The position numbers were made by a program, and so were the translations under genes. A model generated the notes under the pieces. That model was not told where the DNA came from, made no database searches, and saw only the letters and a list, made by a program, of their open reading frames with translations. Of a stretch of DNA of 64,000 bases, positions 1-12,021 are shown one piece after another; the first letter of the stretch is position 1; each line of letters begins with the position of its first letter. Source of the DNA: Varanus komodoensis (Eukaryota > Chordata > Lepidosauria > Squamata > Varanidae); the NCBI RefSeq assembly GCF_004798865.1, contig NW_025335268.1, forward strand, positions 73,050,546 to 73,114,545. The letters run 5' to 3'.

Positions 1-1379
1 GCGCAGGCTCGGATAAGCTACAGAAAATCTGGGAGGTTGTGCAGTTTGAGCCCGCGTACATCGGAGATGCTACACACACACTATTTTGAAGTGCTCTGCT
101 CATATATGGATTTCTGTGATGTGAGAGGCAGGACCTAGAATGCAAAACTGCCTCCATGCGTACCCAGTGCCATGATTTGGGCAGAGGATTGTGTCCAGTC
201 AGGTTCACTGATGGCCCGTTCCATTCCTACAACAGAAAAGGGGTACTGAGAGTTCATTGATTTCTGGTAAGATGGGAGAATGGGATTCTGCATTTCCCTT
301 CACCTGGGATGGTCTTGTCCTATAATAGTGATGCTCAGGTAGTTCCTAAATCCGAGGGCTGGTTGACAGTGGCAGATTAATCATTGGATCTCTGTGCCAG
401 CAGTTGGGAATGGCATCTGACACTAGGCCGTCACAGGTGGAACGTCTCTATAGGCTGGGTTCACACGACACGCTCAACCTGTACCCTGTGGTTAAAATTC
501 CTAATCAGACACCACAGGGCTTGGATGCCTCCTCCTCCCACCGGTTCCTTCCCTCGGTCCTTCTGCATCATCCCAGAGGACACTGCAGGAGCGCCAAGAC
601 GAGCCACAGACCACGACCGGTCGTTCAGGCCCAGCCATGGCTTAGCGCTCTGAAAAGGTGCCTCTGGTCCTCCGCCCTTGGGAAAGTAGGGCAACCCGGG
701 GCTGCAGGATCGCCCCCCTCAGAACTCAGCGGTTCTGCAGCTTTCCACACATCCACCAATTTAAAAAATTGAAAAGAATACTCAGCGGTGGGCAACAAAT
801 TTCCTCGGCAGGTGTACATGCCAAGCCGCAGCGTTGCAGGCCATGGCTAACTGTTTTTCGAAGGCGTGGGGGCACCCTTTGCAGCCTACCCTTGGGGTTT
901 TGTGGGGTGCACATGAGGCCCTGGGGTGCTCTCACTTCCCCAAGAGGCCCAAAGGCTCCCTGAGAAAAGCCCCCCAAATGGCAGAGCCCCCAAATTGGTG
1001 GACTCCCCGTCAATTCTCTGCCACTTGCAAGCAGCATCCACAGGGCATTTGCGGCAGGGTGCCAGGAAGCCATGGCTAGCCTCGTGGGTTTTTACTTTGG
1101 CCCAGGTGAAGAGCACACCTTGCGAAGTGGCAAAACCTGGGGGCGGCCAGGCCCAGTGGGAGGCAGAGGCTTAGCATCTAAAGGGGCAAGCCTGCCCTCG
1201 TGCACGGGGATTTCCTCAACTTTTCAAGTGCCCCCTGCTGCTATCAGGTTGGGGGAGTTTTTCCAAACGGTACATCAGAGCGTTTGGAAAGGTGGTTCTT
1301 GCAAGCTGCTTGGCTTGAGTGGCAAACCTTTCTGTCACTCTTTGCCAAGCAGCGCTCCATTTTTATTTTTATTTTTTAC
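1..1379. other. Non-coding stretch, no recognised element
   Basis: I recognise no repeat family or exon here. Open frames reach at most about 120 codons and overlap each other on both strands, as expected of moderately GC-rich non-coding DNA. A short palindromic flavour is visible (the phrase catggcta recurs near 842 and 1071), but I cannot tie it to a named repeat. Confidence 0.5.
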
Positions 1380-1560
1380 TTGACCATGGCTTACTTTATT
1401 ACCTGGTTTCAGACAACAAAATAAGCCACGGTGGGTTTGTGAAACCCTACTGCAAGCCAGGACTAGCTTGGGTGACTCATACGCCTTTGAGAGGAGTGCT
1501 GCCTTGAGAAAGCACACCAAAGGAGCTTGGCTTAAAAACCACCGTGGTTCGACGTGTTGA
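1380..1560. repeat. Possible imperfect inverted repeat (unclassified)
   Basis: The phrase ccacggtgggttt near 1426 is mirrored by aaaaccaccgtgg near 1535, about 110 bases apart, with related arms extending to both sides (aagccacggtgggtttgtg against the complement of gcttaaaaaccaccgtgg). This resembles a small non-autonomous DNA transposon or hairpin-forming interspersed repeat. No coding capacity is seen. Chance similarity is not excluded. Confidence 0.35.
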
Positions 1561-2429
1561 GCAAAGCCAGCAGTTGCTCTCCCATCACCTCCACTGCGGG
1601 GCATTCAGTTCACACAGTAAATGACCAGTCACCGCGTGTTGCCAAACCTTGCGTGTTGCAGGCCAAACTGCAGCGTCCAGCTCCCTCTCTCTGTATCTAC
1701 CTTGTGTTGGTCGACACTGATTTATCTGTCAGAGAACCTTATTTCAGGTCTTGCGCATTCTTTCACCCCAGACTGAAGCTAGTTTTCCTTTTAATGTGCA
1801 GTGATATCACGTGTCCCTTTATTATTTCCTGGCTCCCTTCTAAACATACATCCTTGCAAGGTGGCAATCAATCCACCGTAAAGGGAAAAACCAATAATTG
1901 TACAAACCGTGGGATTGAGCAGGGGTGTATTAAGAGCCGGCAGTGAAAGCAGGTGACCTGCAATGTAATCAGAAGAAAAGCACTGCAGGATTCCAGGTGT
2001 TCTTGTGGGCCGGTTTTCTTGTTTGTTTGTGACAGTGGCGAGCCAAATGCTTCAAAGGGAATATCCAAACAGATTGCTTGCTGCGACACCGTCGGGACCC
2101 CAGCGGGACTCAGGCTGCAGTCCCAGCCCAGCTTGTTAGGCGACGGTGAATACTTCAGGGTAAACCTGCAAAGGATTGGATCCCTAACGAGATGCCTGCC
2201 CTGAATCTCAGAATGAGCTTTGCCCCTCCCACTCAGCCACACGGAGGGTGCCTTGCAACAGCCAATTCTGTACAGTGGGCAGGAGAGACCATTAACCCGA
2301 GTGCTCTCGTCTGCAGGAAGCGGGGAAGAGCATAAGGTGGATCTGCATCATTCAGCATTTCCTTGTGAACAGCAAGCTTGAAATGGAGGGCTGTGTTGGC
2401 CCTGGGGTAGACAACCTAATTTCTAGCAG
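1561..2429. other. Non-coding stretch, nothing recognised
   Basis: No repeat, RNA gene or exon was recognised. Open frames on opposite strands overlap (for example about 130 codons on plus and 124 on minus) and neither resembles a known protein. Confidence 0.5.
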
Positions 2430-3130
2430 GACAAATATAATGCACGGAGGCCCAGATTAATTACCAGCACTTAATGGGGCTCGCTCGCATGTAATAAACG
2501 AGCAGTGGGTATTATTCTCTATCTGGCAAGTGGTTCTTTGAAAGGAGTTGATTCCTGGGAATAGATTTTTTACGAAGTCATGGAAAGCTAATTAGACCTA
2601 CAGCCTGACGAGGGGCACGCGCACACGGCTTTTCTTTGATGAGATATTGGGGGAGATGCTGAAGTACGACAGCCGGAGCGATGGAAGACGTCTGGTCGTC
2701 CTCTCCATTGCCCATTGATAACCCACATCTGCTCAGGGTTGTGGGAAGGCGATGGGATCGGCCCAGACCCGTAGGCTGATGGGCATGATAAGAGAAGGTA
2801 GCCTGACCCACCCCTTGTGTGCCGTCTGTGCAGCACGGATGAGCTTCTCTCGGTTGGTTTCGGCTGGCATTTGAAAGGCACTTGGCTCTCCGGGGTAATA
2901 ATAACGCTACATATGCTCCGTGGAGTATGTTTATTACCAGACGCTTGGCTAGCAGATGCCTGCAGTCTCGAGGCTGCTGGTGCAAAGGCAGTGAAGGCGC
3001 TGAAGATGGGAAAGGAGATGGCAGCCTTTCTGACCGCAGCAGCACCGTTCATCCTAAATCTTTGCAACGCAAGGTGTCCGGGCCGCTGATATAGTATCAG
3101 CCACGCGTCATTAATATCACGCAGCAATTA
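2430..3130. promoter_or_regulatory. Candidate conserved non-coding block
   Basis: This stretch is repeat-free and contains clustered homeodomain-type TAAT cores (for example cagattaattaccagcac near 2450, and cattaatatcacgcagcaat near 3108). It has the even, AT-moderate texture of vertebrate conserved non-coding elements. Frames of 155 and 179 codons on the minus strand overlap each other and resemble nothing known, so I treat them as chance. The regulatory call is inference; no alignment was possible. Confidence 0.3.
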
Positions 3131-3848
3131 AAAGTGGTTACAGGGGAGGCGCAGAGAGCGAAAGAGCTCTTTGGCTCCCAAGGGTATGTTCTGCTGGCAA
3201 TGCTTTGGAGCAGTGGAGGAAAGAAACTTGCCTTCCTTGTCCCCGTCGTGGAGGGCACAGCAAGGCTGCCTGGAATCTGGCACTCTCAGAGGGCTACCCC
3301 TGGTTTGGTGAGGAAAGGCCAAGTTGCCTCCGGGACCTTGTCTTGGAGGGACTCAGTCGCTGGCCAACGGCCGCCATCCTCACTGATGTCGGCCCATCGA
3401 ATGCATCAAAGGAAGCGCCTCTTGAAGCTGAAACAGGCAACCAGAAAAGGGGGCTGCACCTTTGCTCCAGAAACCTTGCACCCTTGCTCTGGAATGACAC
3501 CAAACTGCTTTCAGAGCATCCGTTTCACAAAATCTTTCCTGCCCTCCCCAGTTTGTGAAAAAGGAAGTGTTTTCCTTCTTGCGGCATCCACATTGTTGCC
3601 CTTTTCTGGCTATTTATCGCTGATGAAGATTGCAGCTGCTTTTGAAGAAAGATCAGTTCTTGCATCAGATGAGCTAATCCGCAGGTAGAAAGCCACCAGC
3701 AGTTGCCACAGATGTATATGCCATTAGGAGGGGATGCCAAACCGTACAGAGCCTTAGAAATACACTCATGAGCTGAATTCTTCTAATGGAAACGTTAATG
3801 GAGTGACATTTGCATAACATTTAACCAAGGAAAAGGCATTTGCTTAAG
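3131..3848. other. Non-coding stretch, nothing recognised
   Basis: The longest open frame is about 184 codons on the plus strand (3134-3688). Its translation has no recognisable domain, is overlapped by a 117-codon frame and shows no splice-site context I trust. I regard it as non-coding. Confidence 0.45.
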
Positions 3849-3956
3849 CCAGGGGTGAGCAACTGGTGGTTTTCCAGATGTTTTGGCCTCGCGCTCCCAT
3901 CAGCCCTAGACAGCATAGGCAGTCATGTGGGGCGATGGGAGCTGTAGCCCCAAGCA
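3849..3956. repeat. Palindromic MITE-like repeat
   Basis: It starts with an aggggtgagcaactggtggt-type edge, continues with a tccagatgttttgg arm and a gctcccatcagccctag core, and returns through the near-complement gatgggagctgtagcccc. This is the palindromic ...ctacaactcccatcatcc... interspersed repeat common in reptile genomes, probably a non-autonomous DNA transposon. It has no coding capacity. The family match is from memory of its consensus phrase. Confidence 0.6.
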
Positions 3957-5439
3957 GGAGCTCCCATTGCTCACGGCTGAAGATGATACAAGAAATTCTC
4001 TCTCGCTCTTCCGCGCTGCGCGTCATTTTGCAGTGCGAATGTGATCAGTAGAGCCTGGGGATATTTTCTTCCGCGCCATGTGCTGTCTGTAAAGCCGAAG
4101 AGAGGCAGGTTATGGGTTGCTCTCAGGCAGTCTTAGGCTGTAAGCAACCTGTTAGCATCCCTCGCGAAGGACTCCCCGTCTGCTGACTTTCAGCACTGTA
4201 CTGAACAAGCTGAAAGGTATTCTGTTGGCTGAAACCGCTGGGCAGCACAAATAACAATGCACCCGTGAGCTACCTTTCTGTGGCGTGCGCGCACACATGC
4301 ATGGGCACACAACACAGAGCCCTGCCTTATGAGAGCGTTTTGGAACCATCATAGATTTATGCCCGGAGGGGTCCTGCGAAGCTGCAGTGATGCAAATCGA
4401 TACCAACACACAGTGTCCGTAGGCAGTACACAATCGCAACCGTGGAAGAAGCAGCCTTGCCGTGATGCCAAAATTTGAGTTTGGCTGGAAATACAGGCGT
4501 GAATTCATATCTCCAGTCCCAGCTCCCATGCTCCTGCCGGGCTGTGGACTGGAGAGGGTCAGCTGTCTGCCTCCCGTTCTTTTGTAAGTTCGTCACCCTG
4601 CGCCCCTGAGTGCCTGGGCCCCGATACAGCCCAATCCTAAAGGCACACTTGAATGTAAAAGAAAAAAACCCTGAGTTGTTTTGACATCGCTAAGGGGTTA
4701 TGAAACAGGTCATTACAGAAGCAGCGCATGGGTGGCGAGGGTTCATTTTTGTGCCATTGTTAATGCTTTATGAGAGCTGACAATCTTCCCGCCCCTGCCT
4801 TATTAGAGATGACAGCTTCTGAAAATCCTTCAGGTGAGCCCGCTCACTTCCCCCGGCAGCCAGTAAAGCTCCCCTTCCTCTTGCTGACATGCAAGCACCT
4901 GGAAGCCGCATGAACAAAATCCCCTTTCCCACGCGAGACATTTGTCTTGTTCCCATCTCATCGGAGAAGGCGCTGGATCTGATCACTCAGCTTTGGATTT
5001 TGCAAAGATGTTTTGCCAGTGCTATAAATCAAGACAGCCTGTCACCCGTCTCCTCTCTTTGCAGCTCTCTCTTTCCCCAAAACAAACTTGGCGCAAGACT
5101 AAATAATACACACATTTTGACACATCTTGTAATACGCGTTCCTGACAGTAGGATAGAATTGCAGGGTGTCCCTCCCAGCACGCTCATGCTGTTGGAAAAC
5201 AATTGAAGCTGTGGGTTTGGGCTAGTTTTTCTTCCCGGAGTATTTTGTAGAACAAGCTTGGCACAAACCCTTTTGAGAAGGGAAGGCACACCACTTGCCA
5301 CAGCCCAGGTCCACACAAGGAAATATTTGGCTTTTTTGCCTGCCTTTGTGATGCAGAATGCTACAGAGGTAGTCCCATTTGGGTGCATAATGGATCAGTT
5401 CCAATTCTACAGTAACGTTCTTTAGGCACAGCAAACAGA
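3957..5439. other. Non-coding stretch, nothing recognised
   Basis: No repeat family or exon was recognised. Translations of the longest frames (about 125 codons minus at 4152-4529, 119 codons minus at 5029-5388) have no motif. The last 200 bases border the CR1 fragment that follows and could include highly decayed parts of it. Confidence 0.45.
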
Positions 5440-6683
5440 CCTGGACGCATCATTCCAAAAGTGATTGTGCCGTCCATTTGTGTAAAGGAAGCATGATGTT
5501 GGTTGTTGTATTTTCAGTTCCTTTCCTATTTGCCTAACATGGGAATTTGCCTTTTTCACAGCAGGCACACTCTGGGTTGGAATTTTCACAGAATTGCCAA
5601 ACACAACCCCAAGGTCTCTTTCTTGGTCTGTCACCATCAACGTAGATCAGCTTTTGCATGGTCTTGGGATTGTTTGCCCCAATAGGCACTGTGTTCTACT
5701 GAACTTCAGATGTCCATTCTCCCGGTCAGAGCGAGCCTTTTTGAGTTTTCACAGACCCTGTTAGGGTGTTTTAATCTCCCTAAAGAATTTGATGTTAGCA
5801 AACTTGGTCTCTTCACTGCTCACTCCTAATTCCAAATTATTTATAAATAAGCTGAAAATCATCGATCCCACTACAAATCCCTACAAGGCCCAACTATTTA
5901 CTTCACTCTATTAGGAGAATTTACCATTTATTCCTGCTCTCTGCTTTCTGCTCTTTAACCAGTTACAGATCCTTAAGAGGACCCCCCTTTCCCCCCCATA
6001 CTAAATTTGCTCAGGAGTCTTTGGTGACTGACTTTGTCAAAAAAAAAAAAAAAAAACCCCTTTGGAAATGCAAGGAAACATCATCTTCCAGATTGCCCCT
6101 TCTATATACTTGCTGGCACTCTCAAAGACTGTTAGTAGGGCTTGCCTATGCAGAAGCCCTGCTGATTCTCTTTCAGCAGGGCTTGTCCTTCTCTAGGCTG
6201 GAGTTAAGCCAACTGGCCTGTAGTTTGCTGGATCCCTCCTGGATCCTTTTTTTTTTTTTTAAGAGGTGCTATTACAGACCTGTGATAGAGAAGCTGATCT
6301 TAAGGACACGTTCGATATTTTTATTGGAAGATCAGCATGTTCATGTATGAATTCTTTAAGAAACCTAGGATAAATAGCATGTGGGCCTAGTGATTTATGA
6401 ACTTCCAATTTGTCAATAAACTTCATCTTTTGTCACCACTATATGCCTCAGTTCTTAGGACTCCGATCCCAAAAGCGTCTGTTCAGGCCCAGGCATCTGT
6501 TCTGTATCTTCTGCAATGTGGACACAGAAAAAGAATTCTTTCAGCTTCCCCACAGGATCCGCATCCTCCTTTCGTACTCCTTTAACCCCATTATCATCCA
6601 TCAATCTGACTGCCTCCCTCACTGGCTTCCTGCTTCCAGTGTATTTTTAAAATTCCGTATTGTTCACCTGGATGTTTTTAGCG
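5440..6683 (-). mobile_element. CR1-clade LINE fragment (reverse transcriptase region), decayed
   Basis: Read on the minus strand, this is the middle and C-terminal part of a CR1 LINE polyprotein. A clear segment near 5520-5640 reads VTDQERDLGVVFG followed by AVKKANS, which matches the CR1 phrase DQERDLGVVL...AVKKAN after the reverse-transcriptase core. Upstream on the element (higher plus coordinates), nucleotide phrases such as the complement of ctctttaaccagttacagat and gagtctttggtgactgactt match the widely seen CR1 region. The frame is broken many times and two A or T homopolymers (about 6039-6056 and 6248-6262) lie inside. Neither the 5' end nor the 3' tail of CR1 is present. It is an old, inert copy. 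Confidence 0.75.
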
Positions 6684-6815
6684 ATATTATTATCATTACG
6701 TTGCATTTATAGCCTGCAATTTTTCCTCCTGTAAGGAACTTGCTGTGCTTTGCACGGTCCTCTTCCTCAGCTCCCGTTTATCCTCGCAGCAGCAACCCTG
6801 GGACCTATGGCAGCG
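6682..6815 (-). repeat. MIR/CORE-like SINE fragment, degraded
   Basis: The order of phrases gcatttatagcc, tcctgtaaggaac, tttatcctcgcagcagcaaccctgggacc matches the 3' half of the MIR-like SINE family seen better preserved at 7155 and 12022, in the same antisense orientation. The tRNA-like head is missing. It abuts the 5' side of the CR1 fragment. Confidence 0.45.
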
Positions 6816-7154
6816 TTTACGGACTTGCTCGTTTATGTCCATGCTGCCCAGTAGTTGGAGGCCTCTGCTCTGGTTCATAAAAACAGTACAATAACATACA
6901 ACCAGTTGTCCCAAATTCTTATTCAAAATGCAAACATTTTAAGCAGAAAAAAATAAGAACAGCTAAAAAATAGGCAGATGTACTTTTATTTATTCATTCA
7001 TTGAAAACATTGGTATGGCACCCAAATGTGTCACAGCACCTCTGTGTGGCTCACAACACAAGGCAAAAACATAATAAAAACCCTAACATGTTACACATTA
7101 AAAGCAACAATAAAATACAGCAAAACATACAAAACAACCATCTATGGCGATTAT
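6816..7154. other. AT-rich spacer between two SINE copies
   Basis: An AT-rich stretch with runs of A and repeats of the acaaaac type. No gene is seen. Part of it could be further tail sequence of the flanking SINEs. Confidence 0.4.
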
Positions 7155-7400
7155 GTATTTGTTTGTTTGTTTACTTTTCGATTTATATCCTGCCTTTTTC
7201 CGACAAAGGGCTCAAGGCAGCTGGCATCATTCTCCTCCTCCGTCTTATCCCCAGAACAACAACCCTGCGAGGTAGGTTGGGCTGAGAGTCTGTGACTGGC
7301 CCAAGGTCACCTATTTGGCTCCATGGCTGAGCAGGGGCCAGAACCCAGATCGCCTGAGTCCCAGTCCCGTGCTCTTCACCACTACACCACGCTGGCTCTC
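7155..7400 (-). mobile_element. tRNA-headed CORE/MIR-like SINE
   Basis: The element reads on the minus strand. Its tRNA-like head is at 7400 (complement of caccactacaccacgctgg, containing the A-box-like GTGGTGTAGTGGTG). Next come a degenerate B box (gggttctggcccc on the element strand), the central core gtgaccttgggccagtcac, then cagggttgttgttctgg. It ends with a tail related to L2 LINE ends (ggatataaatcg) and a short (caaa)n tail. Length about 245 bases. It is non-coding and was mobilised by a partner LINE. I know this as a common squamate SINE type but cannot name the exact subfamily. Confidence 0.8.
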
Positions 7401-8069
7401 AATTTGTTATTAAAATGTTTTTTTCTTAATAGAAGTTCCAACTGGCGCCGAAAAGAATGTAAGGAAAGTGCCAGATGAATCTCCTTGGGGAGAGCATTCC
7501 AAATATGGGGAGCAGCTGCAGAAAAGGCCGGCCTCCTCATGACCACCCCACCCACCTCCTTAACGGGGGCTCACGCAGGAAGGCCTTTTTCATCTCTTCT
7601 CACCTGCTTGCATCTCGCTTGTGCAAACTCCTTTGCTCATTTGGGCAGGGCTCCAGTCTTTTGGACCTGGTTCTATCTGCATTTGCATTTGCATTTTATA
7701 TACCTGCACCACTGTCTCATCCACGCGTCAAGAGTCCTCCGTTCCACCCGTCTAGCTGGCTGCATTTGGCAGAGGTGAGGCTGTGAGGAGGCTCCTGAGT
7801 GATTGGAGACTCCGGCTAACCTGAGGATGTTTGACTGCCATCCCGCCATCCCCGCCACTGGCTGGGCAGGCTGTGACTGGTGGCTTTGGGCTGGGCACTG
7901 CCCTGGCTCCCCAAAGAGTCAGCGCTTGGTTGGCAGGGACCTGGCGGAGTCAGCCAGTATTTCAGAGCGGCTGCGACCGGAAGTGCCGTGACGGCTGGCA
8001 GAGTGAGTGAAAGCTTTAGGGAAAGTGGTTTGGGGAGCAGCACCCGGAGCACAAAAGGAGTGTGCTACC
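7401..8069. other. Non-coding stretch, nothing recognised
   Basis: No repeat or exon was recognised. Two overlapping plus-strand frames of about 100 codons (7475-7786) have no motif. A short gcatttgcatttgcatttta run lies near 7677. Confidence 0.45.
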
Positions 8070-8185
8070 CCAGGAGATGCCCCGGTGGGCATGTCGTGGG
8101 CGGGGCTGGCTGGAGCCGGGGGTCAGACTAGATGGCCCGGGAGGCCCCTTCTGACTCGCTCTGTTTCCATGTTTCTGTACACTTT
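8070..8185 (+). mobile_element. CR1 LINE 3' end fragment
   Basis: It carries the CR1 3'-terminal phrase: cccggtgggcatgtcgtg, then gccgggggtcagactagatg, then gcccgggaggccccttctga, ending with ctctgtttccatgtttctg. The terminal short repeat of tttctatg-type units is the recognition end for CR1 reverse transcriptase. Only the last ~115 bases are present, consistent with strong 5' truncation. The same subfamily end recurs at 17201, 28808, 29940, 44030, 45755 and 54723. Confidence 0.75.
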
Positions 8186-10432
8186 GGGAATCTGTGGCCT
8201 GCACTGGCTGCACATCTTGTGTGCAGATGTATGTGCGCTCAGGCTGTCCTTTCTTTATCGGAGGGATCCTCTTTGTTGGGAGAAGGCGATGTGCAGTGGG
8301 CGGCTTCGTCTGTAGCGGAAACGTGGGTTCGCTGGGTCCTCCCCTGGGGTGTGGCCGCTTAGAAAAGCCGGGCTAGACCTTTCCAAAAGTTCTTTGCCCT
8401 GATCCAAGTATCCAGCGAGGTCTGTCCATCAGACTGGTTTGTTGATGCAGATCAAATCGGGACCAGTTTTGGTGCCAGTTGAGGGCAGACGTCCCCCCGT
8501 ATCTTGAACATGTTACGTGAAATGCAGTCGCCTTTGGACACCTGCTGTGGAGGCATCTGGTGTCTTTCTGGAGCTCTTCTGCGCTGCTGATTGTAATAAG
8601 ACAGATTGAGGAAGGCAAAAGCACAATATTATCCACTCTGGGTTGCCAGATTTGACAGGGAAGAAGCGGTGGTGCTCGCATTTGGATTCCTTGCCCTGTT
8701 CCAGCTTGCATGGTAAGGCTGCCTGTAGCCAAACCTCAGAACACCACATATTATTTTACTGCACTTGATGTCCCACCCATTAGCCAAAAAGTCTCAGAGC
8801 AGCCCACGAAAGTAGGTGCATTCATGACAGTCCCTGCATCAGCCTGACAATCTGAACTCAAGACACAGTGCTTGGTTTATTTCCTTTCACCCAAAAGCTG
8901 GTGCGCTCTGGGCAGTTGACACGAGTTCCTGAACAAGGCTATAGTACAATAAAACATAAGTAATCCGGGAGCAAAGGTGGAGACTATCTCCCTGTCCCTG
9001 TACTAAGAACAGACTGTCTGAAGAGACCGCGATAGGGAACGGTCCCGTCTTCCTCTCCTTGGTGGTGGGGGCCTCTGTGGCAAGAGGGGGGGTCCCATCC
9101 CTGCTGGGGAGGCAGTAGCGAGTGGCGTAGGCGGCCACGGGAGTTCATCTCATCAGCTCCTTCCTGAAATTACTTGTGGGTGCAGGATGGGACCTGCCAA
9201 GGAGAAGGTCCAGGTTGGGTCCATGGCTTTGGTGTCCCTGTCTAGCTTTGTTCTCTTGAGAACACTTGTGTTGCATGACTGAACCTAGGTACCCTCTGTT
9301 TGGTGGGAACACAAAGTCACAGCTGAAACTGGGCTGTGCTTGCTGAGTCTGGTGTAATGAACAATCAACCGTTGTTTTATCGGCTTATAATTAGAGTTGC
9401 ACCAAATGTTCATAATCTGTTTGATTGTAATACAGAAGTTGCCATTTCGCAGGTGGCAAACCATTTGCTGAAAGACCAGCTACACAAAACTAGATTGTGT
9501 AGCCCACCTACACACACACACGCACACCCTCCCTCTGTCATGTGCCACTTAACTGATTTTTAGGAAGCACAGTGATTATATTGGCACTGTAATGGTGCAG
9601 GTTTTTAGCACAATGTTTTATTCTCACGCTGTTGCTCTGAGAAAGTAAACTTCACTTAAAATTAAAAGAAAGATTCTGCCTTTTAAAAAATAACTAGGAT
9701 GCATTCAATGCATGCAAAACTCTCTGTGTGTGTTTGTTCACAGAGAGAGCTGGGTGAATTTAAGCTCAGGGTTTCTTCCACCCTTTTGCCATGGAAACCA
9801 CATTATGGTCCATGTCAGATGCACATTTTATCAGTTTACCTGACTTTGCTCTGATCCCGAAAATCTGCATGTAGGGTTTGTGGCTGCAAGGGTAACCGGC
9901 CAGAAATATTTCTCTTGCTTTTAGCCTGAACCTCATCAGTGTAAAGCAGGGGACATGTTTCATGGGCAGTGAAAAGATCTTCTCAAAAATTGCACTTCAG
10001 CTTTATTCACAACTTCTTCTAATGAAAACATTACTTTTTTTTTTTCTCGACTGATGTAAATACACCCACACACAGAGCTTCTAGCCATTCACACTAACGC
10101 CTCTGTGGTGGATTCCAGTATCTGCAGCGGGGCAACGCCTCCAGAAGGACGAACCCAAAATAGTGAGCAAGCTTCCAAGTTCTCCAGAATTCTTCATAAG
10201 AGGAGGTGTTAATCGTTACAGTGGGAAAGGGGGAAAAGGCAGTCTTGATACTGTCGCCAGGGTCTGAATTCAGCCACAGTCAAAATCGAATCTAGGACAA
10301 GGCTGAAGACTCACTTGGGCAAGTTCTAGGTTGGTTTCAGATTGTCTGGCCAAAAAACGGCATAATTAGTGTGATATGGCTGGCCTGTTATGATGCTGCA
10401 TTAACAGAAGTGTCTCTTCCAGATCCCACGAA
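8186..10432. other. Non-coding stretch, nothing firmly recognised
   Basis: About 2.2 kb of mixed sequence without a convincing gene. Short (ac)n lies near 9511-9530. A piece near 8750-8870 (ttgatgtcccacccattagcc) has the texture of an old LINE or SINE tail but is too decayed to assign. Confidence 0.45.
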
Positions 10433-10990
10433 GTGCTAGTTCCCCTCTTCTCAGCACTAAGCAGACCTCATTTGGAGTCGTGTGGCCAGCTCTGTGGACC
10501 ACAGTGTGAGAAAGGGGCAGGCAAGCTGGGAAGGGCTCAGAGGAGGCCAACAAGGGTGATCCAGGGAGTGGAGGCAAGCCCTGCGAGGGGCGAAGGTGGA
10601 AAGAACTGCTTAGCCTCTAGAAGAGAGGGCCGAAGGGAGATGGACTAGCACTCTTCCAGCCCTTGCAAGGCTGTCGCCAAGAGGGAGGCCAGCGTCTCTT
10701 CTCAGTCCTCCCAGAGCGCAGGACCCGAAAGAACAGGATCAAGGTGACAGGAAGCTGGATTCCAGCTGGAGATCAGGAGAGACTGCCTGGTGTTGGGAGC
10801 GCTGTGCCAGTGGAACCCATGGCGCGGGGCGGGGGTGGGCTCTCCCATACTGGAGGCATTCAGGAGGCAACTGGACAGCCATCCAAGAGGGATGGTTTAA
10901 CTGGGAGTCCTGCACAGGGCAGGGAGCTGGCCCCGATTGCTCCCGACCCCTTCCAACTCTACTGTTCTGTGATTCTGTGATTCTCTGGTT
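10433..10990 (+). mobile_element. CR1 LINE 3' end, about 560 bases
   Basis: On the plus strand the sequence follows the end of CR1: LFSALSRPHLESCGQL at 10445-10492 matches the CR1 C-terminal phrase LYSALVRPHLEYCVQF, followed by gaggaggccaacaagggtga-like coding remains, then the untranslated end. It finishes with cccttccaactctactgttc and the terminal repeats tgtgattctgtgattctctg, the standard CR1 3' end. The frame is broken and the copy is 5' truncated. It belongs to a CR1 subfamily different from the gcccgggaggccccttctga type elsewhere in the window. Confidence 0.82.
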
Positions 10991-12021
10991 CTGCAGTAAT
11001 AGCCAGTCCCACAGACGTAAAAATATACAAGCCAGCTGCAACCCAGATCTGTCTCCCGCCTTCAGTGAAACAGACGTCCTTTGTTAAGAAGTGAATAGAA
11101 ATAAAGAGAACCGTGGCAGTTTTAATAGTAAGAAAGGTGGAGATTAATTTTATACGGAATACCAAATGATGCAGTAGTTGGAACGTTGGCAATTTGCTAA
11201 CATTTTTCTCTCTTTCCTTCACAATGGACCATTAGAGACTGCTCTCATCATTCTGTGACAGGTCGAATTGGATAGGAAGGATACAGATCGTGAACAGCTT
11301 CTGGGTGCTCTGTGCTAATGAATAGGATATAAAAGCCAAAAGAATAAAGAAATAAAGAAATGGTGAACAGGGGAAATGGCAAGCACGAGCAGCGAGTGTG
11401 TGTCTTTTGGTTGCCCGGTTCCAGTGACCAAACACAGCACATCATCTGTTGCTGAGCATCTCTTTTGGGTTCAGAAATTCTTCCTAAGGTTGAACTGAAT
11501 TTGCTTCCCTGCAGCTTTGAAAAGGCAGCCCCGTTTCCACATTTGAAAGGATAGCTAATTGATCGCATCTCTTCAAGCATTTGCTGTAGCAAACCTGTCC
11601 TTTATGTCACTGGGACCCGAAGCATGTCTGTCCTCTGTGTGATGTTTGTAACTGTGCGCCGTGATTGTGTTTTGACATTTTTCACCTCCTCTTAAAGCCC
11701 CTTGGATGCATTAATTGATTAGAATTTCTCAGTAGCATAGGCAGTGTCTACCCACTGGCCCGACCCACAAGCTCAGAGTCTAACGTGCTGCAAAGACCTT
11801 CTGTAGCATTGCTGATTAGGTGAAGTGCAGTTTTGGAGATCTGAGAGCAGAGGTAAACCATGCTAGCTTTTGTTGCAAAGATAGTGCGGCAGCGCATGTT
11901 TAAAGCTGAGGAATGAAAACAGTAATCAGTTAAAGATTTTGAGGCAGAGTGGATTTCTTGTGGACATGGAGCAAATCCCCGCAGAGGCATATAAACCGGT
12001 GCGGGTTTGCTGCATTCACAC
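10991..12021. other. Unique-looking non-coding stretch
   Basis: No repeat was recognised. The texture from about 11040 to 11600 is AT-moderate and free of simple sequence, as in conserved or slowly evolving intergenic DNA. No open frame exceeds about 115 codons and none resembles a known protein. Confidence 0.4.

Noticed and set aside
3134-3688. 184-codon plus-strand frame
   Set aside because: The translation has no domain or family resemblance and is overlapped by another frame.
7155-7400. Possible tRNA gene in the head of the SINEs
   Set aside because: A-box and B-box-like words are present, but the cloverleaf stems are not, and the same sequence recurs as an interspersed repeat.
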